Shown piece after piece: positions 59,305 through 64,000 of a DNA stretch of 64,000 nt (its first letter is position 1; each line of letters opens with the position of its first letter). The notes under the pieces are model-generated. The model did no database searches, was not told where the DNA came from, and saw nothing but the letters and a program-made list of their open reading frames with translations. Origin of the DNA: Trichococcus paludicola. Its GTDB lineage: Bacteria; Bacillota; Bacilli; Lactobacillales; Aerococcaceae. The position numbers and the translations under genes were made by a program. Where the stretch lies: positions 434,001 through 498,000 of the forward strand of contig NZ_QBLC01000001.1 in assembly GCF_003052295.1 (NCBI RefSeq). Direction: 5' to 3'.

Positions 59305-61379
59305 TGCAGGCATTTGATAGTCTCAGCAGAGACATCCAGCAGTACATCTATGATAAAGGGTGGCCAAGCCTGACGAACATTCAAAGTGCTGCCATCAAAC
59401 AGGTCGCCAACACCGATCATAATCTCATTCTGTCCGCTCCGACTGCCTCAGGGAAAACGGAAGCAGCCTTCATCCCGGCGCTGAACAGTGTGGAGGATTG
59501 GGAAACGGGGCTGAAGGTACTGTACATTTCGCCCTTGAAAGCCCTGATCAATGATCAATTTCAGCGCATAAGGGAACTCAGTGCGTATTTGGATATACCG
59601 ATCACGCCTTGGCATGGTGAAGTTTCCAAGGCCCAGAAAAAGAAAGTTGTGAACCAACCGAAAGGAATTCTGTTGATCACACCGGAATCGATTGAGGGCA
59701 TGTTGGTGAATCGTCCTGGCGAAGCGCAACACCTCTTTAAAGGGGTGGAATGGATCATCATCGATGAACTGCACAGTTTTCTGGGGACGGAACGGGGTAT
59801 TCACTTGCAATCGTTGCTGCAACGGATCAGCCAATTCATGCAATCGCCACGTTTCATCGCGATGAGTGCAACCTTAAACATGAAGGATTTCGGTTATGCG
59901 AAAGCCTTCTTCGGTAGCCCCCGGGACACGGATATTCTCGTGGACCGTGATAAGAATGATCTGCTCATCACGATAGACTACACGAGTGGCGAGGCAGGCC
60001 CATTCGTCGCGCGGGAATCCTTGGATGCGATCTACCAGTATTCCAAAACGGAAACGATGCTGATTTTTCCGAATTCCCGCAACAGGGTGGAAGAGATCAC
60101 CCATAAATTGGATAAGATGGCAAAAAAAGAGAACGCACCTATCAGCTATTTTGCCCATCATTCTTCGGTGGACAAACTGTTGCGTGAAGAAGTGGAATTT
60201 TTTGCCAAAAACAACGAGGATCAGCTGTTCACAATCACCTGTACCTCCACCTTGGAATTGGGAATAGACATCGGATCGGTGGACAGCGTGGTGCAGTATG
60301 GTTCCCCTCCGTCCACTTCTTCGCTCAGCCAAAGATTGGGGCGCAGCGGACGGAGAACCCATCAAAGCATCCTGCACATTGTGGAGGACGATTCCTGGGA
60401 AATGCTGCAGACCTATGCCGCACTGGATTTGCTGGAGCGGGGTGAAATGGATGCGACGGAAATGATCGAGACTCCCTACAATGCTTTGGCGCATCAAGTG
60501 ATGGCGATCCTTTTCCAAAAGGTCAGTATACCGATGACGCAATTGCTGCAGCTGAATAAAACCTTTCCGGTCTGGAGAGCAATTTCGGATGTTGATTTGT
60601 CGCTATTGATTGATTACATGGTGGAAATGGATTTCATCGAAATCATGGATGATGAGGCGATTGTCGGTTTGGAGGGGGAACGACTGCTGCGTTCCAGGGA
60701 TTTCTACGCGTTGTTTTTCACGACCAGTGATTTTTCTGTCCATTACCAACACGAGCGCATCGGCAGTCTGCCGTTCACACCCGATATCCAAATCGAAAGC
60801 AAAATCCTGTTGGCGGGCAGGGTGTGGATCGTGAAAGACATCGATGTCAAAGCCAAGCGCATCATGGTGGAAATGACGAAAGAAGGAAGACCCCCGAAAT
60901 TCATCAGCGATGAAGGCTTCGTTTCCAACGAAGTGCGTGAAAATATGGAAAAACTGTTGCGAACTGGAGAGTATCTGAACCTGAACAATGATAAGATCAC
61001 ACGCGATTTTGACTTTCTCAAGAGTACACTATACTTCGATGACGGTAATTATTGGTATGAGGACAATCAGACGAATATAGGCATTGTGACATTCAGAGGG
61101 ACTAAGTTCAATATCGCATTGCTGCTGCTCATAAAGAGCATCGCCGCTGAGGGAGAAAAATATCAACTGCATGACAAACACTCCTTGATCACGGGTCCCG
61201 ACATAAAAAAAATGGTGGAACGACTCGCTGGAGCGGATGTTTCCCTGGATACTGTCGTGGCGTATCTGGAGAAAAATGAGAAGGCCATCGAAGAGTTGAC
61301 GGCCCATCAAAAATTCATGCAACTGGTCCCCACAAACTTGAAAATCAAATGGATTTTGAATAACTTTTTTTCGGTTTGA
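59304..61379 (+). CDS. sngC: Lhr-like DEAD/DEAH helicase SngC-like (BrxHI-type)
   Basis: 691-residue superfamily 2 helicase. Q-motif WPSLTNIQSAAI (20-31), motif I APTASGKT (45-52), motif II DELH (154-157), motif III SAT (188-190), and motif VI QRLGRSGRR (343-351). The C-terminal half is a long Lhr-like extension without cysteine clusters. Last gene of the operon. In Shango and BREX type 2 systems such helicases act on phage DNA or its replication forms; here that is inference from gene context. Confidence 0.83.
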   Translation: MQAFDSLSRDIQQYIYDKGWPSLTNIQSAAIKQVANTDHNLILSAPTASGKTEAAFIPALNSVEDWETGLKVLYISPLKALINDQFQRIRELSAYLDIPITPWHGEVSKAQKKKVVNQPKGILLITPESIEGMLVNRPGEAQHLFKGVEWIIIDELHSFLGTERGIHLQSLLQRISQFMQSPRFIAMSATLNMKDFGYAKAFFGSPRDTDILVDRDKNDLLITIDYTSGEAGPFVARESLDAIYQYSKTETMLIFPNSRNRVEEITHKLDKMAKKENAPISYFAHHSSVDKLLREEVEFFAKNNEDQLFTITCTSTLELGIDIGSVDSVVQYGSPPSTSSLSQRLGRSGRRTHQSILHIVEDDSWEMLQTYAALDLLERGEMDATEMIETPYNALAHQVMAILFQKVSIPMTQLLQLNKTFPVWRAISDVDLSLLIDYMVEMDFIEIMDDEAIVGLEGERLLRSRDFYALFFTTSDFSVHYQHERIGSLPFTPDIQIESKILLAGRVWIVKDIDVKAKRIMVEMTKEGRPPKFISDEGFVSNEVRENMEKLLRTGEYLNLNNDKITRDFDFLKSTLYFDDGNYWYEDNQTNIGIVTFRGTKFNIALLLLIKSIAAEGEKYQLHDKHSLITGPDIKKMVERLAGADVSLDTVVAYLEKNEKAIEELTAHQKFMQLVPTNLKIKWILNNFFSV

Positions 61380-61404
61380 ATGTGGGCGCGCTCCACATCA
61401 CTGT

Positions 61405-61534
61405 GCTCCTGCGAAAGGAGGCTTCGCCGGGGTTGGGCAGACATTTGAGGTGGCCTGCTCCGATGACCAAGGCTTCGTCGGAGGTGCGGCCGAAGGTTAC
61501 CGATGAACTCCGGCGAGCAGGGCCTCACCGGAGC
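61405..61534. repeat. Phased 50-bp hairpin array F (3 units) behind the defence operon
   Basis: Left arms CTCCTG 61406, CTCCGA 61458, CTCCGG 61508; right arms CCGGGG 61427, TCGGAG 61478, CCGGAG 61528. Periods 52/50 and 51/50. Unit 2 (CTCCGA with TCGGAG) keeps pairing despite base change. It starts 26 nt after the sngC stop codon. Confidence 0.8.
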
Positions 61535-61575
61535 AGGTGTTATGTTGGGAATCCCGTCATACCAAATACATCAAC

Positions 61576-61619
61576 AAAAATCCGCCGATCTGATAGCTCA
61601 GTGTCTGGCGGATTTTTTT
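61576..61619. terminator. Terminator between sngC and the esterase gene
   Basis: AAAAATCCGCC pairs with GGCGGATTTTTTT over a 20-nt loop. Confidence 0.82.
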
Positions 61620-61674
61620 GTCTTGCTGCGGCGGGCGGTAATCACCGCACAGTTTTTAGCTTTATATTTTTCTG

Positions 61675-62610
61675 TTACTCTACAAAATACCCTCTCAATT
61701 CATCACTCACCTTTGGCAAATACTCATGCCCGTATTCCGGCAGCTCAATCAGCTGTTTTTTTGCATTGATCTTGTTGTAGGTAGCCATTTGCGTAATCGG
61801 AGGGACGACGGCATCCTGCAGGCCGACGACCCAACAGACTTCGGCTTGGATGCGCGGGGCGAAATGCTGGATATCGATGTATTCCAGGGTATCAAAGACT
61901 TCCTTTTCGCGTTTGTGGAGCGGATCGCGGAATTGGAACCAATATGGAATCTCCTCGAATGCCGAAGTCTGGGCTCCGAGCGCATAGGCTTTACGGTAGT
62001 CGGAAAGGAACGGGTAGGTGACGTAGACGCGATGAAGGTCGGGCACCAATCCGGCGCAGGCGATCGTCAGACCGCCTCCTTGTGAAGCGCCTTGCGCATA
62101 GATCTTGGTTTCATCCACAAAATCCAATGATTTGAGGATGCGCGCGGCGTGGGCCGTATCCAAGAACACCTGACGGTAATAGAGGTTTTCTTTGCCTTCC
62201 TCCAATCCGCGGATGATCAGTCCCTTCATGACGCCTCCTTTTGTCTTGGTACAGTCTTCGGAAAGCCCGCCTTGTCCTCTGGCATCCAATGCCAAGACGA
62301 CGAACCCTTCCGCCACCCAACCGATTTTATCCTGAAAATCCCCCGAATCGCCATGGTACCCATGAAATTGCAGCATCCCTTTTAATTTCTGTCCTCCCGT
62401 AAACTTGGGGGTGACAAGCTGGCAATGCACTTCCGCGCCACCAACACCGATGAACGTTAGATGATAGAAGGTGGCGACTTGTGAGGGGATAGCCGCAATC
62501 TCCAACTTGTATTCCAACGGCAGACTCTCCATTTCACGCAAACCCTCTTCCCAAAACGCATCAAAATCCTGCGGGCGTATCCCACTTCCCTGATAATCCT
62601 TATAATCCAT
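61675..62610 (-). CDS. Acetylxylan esterase/cephalosporin-C deacetylase (CE7 family)
   Basis: 311-residue serine esterase of carbohydrate esterase family 7, which removes acetyl groups from xylo-oligosaccharides. LQFHGYHGDSGDF, LALDARGQGG (the RGQ signature), nucleophile IYAQGASQGGGLT, Asp in VGLQDAVVPP and His in YGHEYLP. ATG 62610 follows GGGAGG; the longer frame has no ribosome site. No signal peptide, so it acts on imported oligosaccharides. Divergent from a GH113-like gene. Confidence 0.9.
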   Translation of the reverse strand: MDYKDYQGSGIRPQDFDAFWEEGLREMESLPLEYKLEIAAIPSQVATFYHLTFIGVGGAEVHCQLVTPKFTGGQKLKGMLQFHGYHGDSGDFQDKIGWVAEGFVVLALDARGQGGLSEDCTKTKGGVMKGLIIRGLEEGKENLYYRQVFLDTAHAARILKSLDFVDETKIYAQGASQGGGLTIACAGLVPDLHRVYVTYPFLSDYRKAYALGAQTSAFEEIPYWFQFRDPLHKREKEVFDTLEYIDIQHFAPRIQAEVCWVVGLQDAVVPPITQMATYNKINAKKQLIELPEYGHEYLPKVSDELRGYFVE

Positions 62611-62790
62611 CCTGTATCCTCCCATTATTTTTACCAGCAATAGCTGAAATTTTTCAAACGCATCATGTACCCAAAAGTTAGACACATCAGTTCTTTACAA
62701 ACCTGTCATTATGATGAATAATGATGATGCCGCATACATTAATAAATATATACTTTTAATTTTATATGTCAATATGTAGAGGAGGATATT

Positions 62791-63720
62791 ATGGATTTCA
62801 TTAACGGGGTCACGTTCGGATTTATGAGTCAGCGCGGGGAATGGGAGGATGAAGAGGCGTTCAAATCCTTGCGGCTGCTGAAGGAGCGGTGTGCAATCGA
62901 CCATGTGATTTTGGCAGTGGTTGTCGAACAGCCGACCATCCATTCCACAGAAATTGAATGGCAGGCGGATTCCGTCTTATCGGATCGGGAAGTGATGGGG
63001 GTGATTGATTATGCCCATGAACTGGGGTTGAAGGTCATTTTGAAGCCGATGCTCAACGTAAGCAATGGCATATGGCGCGCACATATCAATTTTTTTGATC
63101 ACGATGTTCCTTGCGAGCCGAAATGGTCGGACTGGTTCGCTTCCTATACCGATTTCATCAGCCATTACGCGGTTTTAGCGGAAGAGACAAAGTGCGAAAT
63201 GTTCGTCATCGGTTGCGAACTGGTCAACAGCGATCGAAGGGAGCGGCAGTGGCGCGAAGTTATCGCTGCTGTGCGGAAAGAATATCAGGGTGAAATCACC
63301 TATAACTGTGACAAGTATCAGGAAAATCATATCGCCTGGTGGGACGCGGTCGATGTCATCTCATCTTCTGGCTACTATCCAATCGATAGGTGGGAACAGG
63401 AATTGCAGCGTATCGGACAGGTGGTTGAAAAGTACAACAAGCCGTTTTTCTTCTGCGAAGCGGGCTGTGCCAGTCGGACCGGGGCCAAGTGGTTGCCCAA
63501 CAACTGGGAGCTGGATGGCAGCGTTGATTTGATGGAACAGAAAGAATGGTATGAAGAAATGTTCAAACAGACTTCACGGCATAAATGGGTCGGAGGATTT
63601 GGGCTATGGGACTGGAAAGCGCACCTGTATCAATTGGAAGAGTCCAACAAAGACAGCGATTATGCGCTTTTCGGGAAGCCGGCAGAGGAAACGGTAAGGA
63701 ATTATTTTAAAAACAAATAA
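62791..63720 (+). CDS. Glycoside hydrolase, GH113-like (mannan-active)
   Basis: 309-residue TIM-barrel hydrolase without signal peptide. GVTFGFMSQRGEW start, LGLKVILKPMLNVSNG, acid/base in VIGCELVNSDRRERQW and nucleophile in FFCEAGCASRTGAKW, followed by GGFGLWDWKAHLY. The pattern fits GH113 beta-mannanase-like enzymes (clan GH-A, Glu pair on strands 4 and 7). AGAGGAGG upstream. With the CE7 esterase and the sugar-binding lipoprotein that follows, it opens a locus for acetylated hemicellulose oligosaccharides. Confidence 0.75.
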   Translation: MDFINGVTFGFMSQRGEWEDEEAFKSLRLLKERCAIDHVILAVVVEQPTIHSTEIEWQADSVLSDREVMGVIDYAHELGLKVILKPMLNVSNGIWRAHINFFDHDVPCEPKWSDWFASYTDFISHYAVLAEETKCEMFVIGCELVNSDRRERQWREVIAAVRKEYQGEITYNCDKYQENHIAWWDAVDVISSSGYYPIDRWEQELQRIGQVVEKYNKPFFFCEAGCASRTGAKWLPNNWELDGSVDLMEQKEWYEEMFKQTSRHKWVGGFGLWDWKAHLYQLEESNKDSDYALFGKPAEETVRNYFKNK

Positions 63721-63772
63721 TTTTATTTATAAAAGTATATACATTTAAAATTAAAAGTGATAATATGTATCC

Positions 63773-63784
63773 GTAAACGCTTAC
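63773..63784. promoter_or_regulatory. LacI/CcpA-type operator before the sugar-binding gene
   Basis: GTAAACGCTTAC, an imperfect palindrome centred on CG, 24 bp before the lipoprotein start. It matches LacI-family operators and part of the cre consensus (WTGNAANCGNWNNCAW), but lacks the TG and CA ends. Confidence 0.45.
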
Positions 63785-63807
63785 TAAAATTTGAGGAGGA
63801 TTTAAAG

Positions 63808-64000
63808 ATGAGAAGAAATACAATTTTTGGCAAAGCAGGTTTGACGATCGCATCATTGTTGGTATTGGCTGCTTGTGGCAGTGCAGCTTCGGAATCGGGC
63901 AGTAATGAAGAAGGTGTCGAAACAATCACGTTCATCAACCATAAAACGGACTGGGAAGAAAACGGCAAATGGGATGAGTACATGGCAGCTTTCAATGAAA
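63808..64000 (+). CDS. Sugar ABC transporter substrate-binding lipoprotein (3' truncated)
   Basis: The first 64 codons: basic start RRNTIFGKAG, hydrophobic core, lipobox LAAC (Cys at about residue 23), Ser/Gly/Glu linker, then ITFINHKTDWEENGKWDEYM, the opening strand of family 1 extracellular sugar-binding proteins. AGGAGG 7 nt upstream. It continues past the window and probably heads an ABC sugar importer linked to the GH113-like gene. Confidence 0.8.
   Translation, partial: MRRNTIFGKAGLTIASLLVLAACGSAASESGSNEEGVETITFINHKTDWEENGKWDEYMAAFNE

Overview
The window reads as chromosome of a low-to-moderate GC Firmicute of the order Lactobacillales. Best guess is Carnobacteriaceae and perhaps Trichococcus; this is inferred from gene content and style, not from a marker gene. 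Pointers are the ecfA1-ecfA2-ecfT-truA and rplM-rpsI blocks, lipobox lipoproteins, TTG/GTG starts with strong AGGAGG-type ribosome sites, a T-box leader, a lysine riboswitch and a class B sortase. No rRNA, tRNA, insertion sequence, phage or CRISPR array was recognised.

Layout. 1-6.7 kb: ECF energizing module, truA, chorismate mutase, a trans-sulfuration enzyme, a conserved unknown, rplM-rpsI. 6.8-14.8 kb: small membrane proteins, a MarR-nitroreductase-monooxygenase operon, an SDR, a decayed transporter remnant, a GPH sugar symporter, a GDPD-like protein and a zinc-ribbon membrane protein. 15-20.6 kb: HAD phosphatase, glnQHMP-type ABC transporter, class I aldolase. 20.8-26.3 kb: a phased repeat array, a ferredoxin-NADP reductase-like flavoprotein and, across a Fur-like box, an iron(III) ABC importer. 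26.5-34.9 kb: yxlEFG-like exporter, esterase/acyltransferase/DUF6320 operon, fasciclin protein with a divergent class B sortase, small membrane proteins and an SDR. 35-49.3 kb: riboswitch-controlled dapA, VOC and DUF1345 proteins, a CstB-like persulfide dioxygenase, HelD, a metallophosphatase, an AEC transporter, a vitamin B6 ECF S-component facing pdxK, panE, pepF, ywbE. 49.4-52.9 kb: T-box-controlled amino-acid ABC transporter with two substrate-binding proteins. 52.9-55.6 kb: an AT-rich uppS-like insert beside a duplicated 70-bp gene fragment. 56-61.4 kb: a three-gene Shango-type antiphage operon. 61.6-64 kb: start of a hemicellulose locus (acetyl esterase, GH113-like hydrolase, sugar-binding lipoprotein).

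The most striking unexplained structure is a dispersed family of intergenic hairpin arrays. Seven clusters of 2-4 GC-rich hairpins (CTCCGG...CCGGAG, arms about 20 bp apart) repeat at an almost exact 50-bp period, with compensatory changes in the inner stem. An eighth array at 21.1 kb has the same architecture with an unrelated sequence and an exact 52-bp period. They sit mostly next to gene 3' ends and terminators. I know no described element with this architecture.

Functional links: the EcfAAT module at the left edge can energise the B6 S-component at 44.4 kb, whose neighbour PdxK would trap the vitamin. Iron uptake genes and a reductase share a Fur-like box. The class B sortase probably has the neighbouring fasciclin protein as substrate. 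Lysine and (probably) arginine supply are controlled by RNA leaders.
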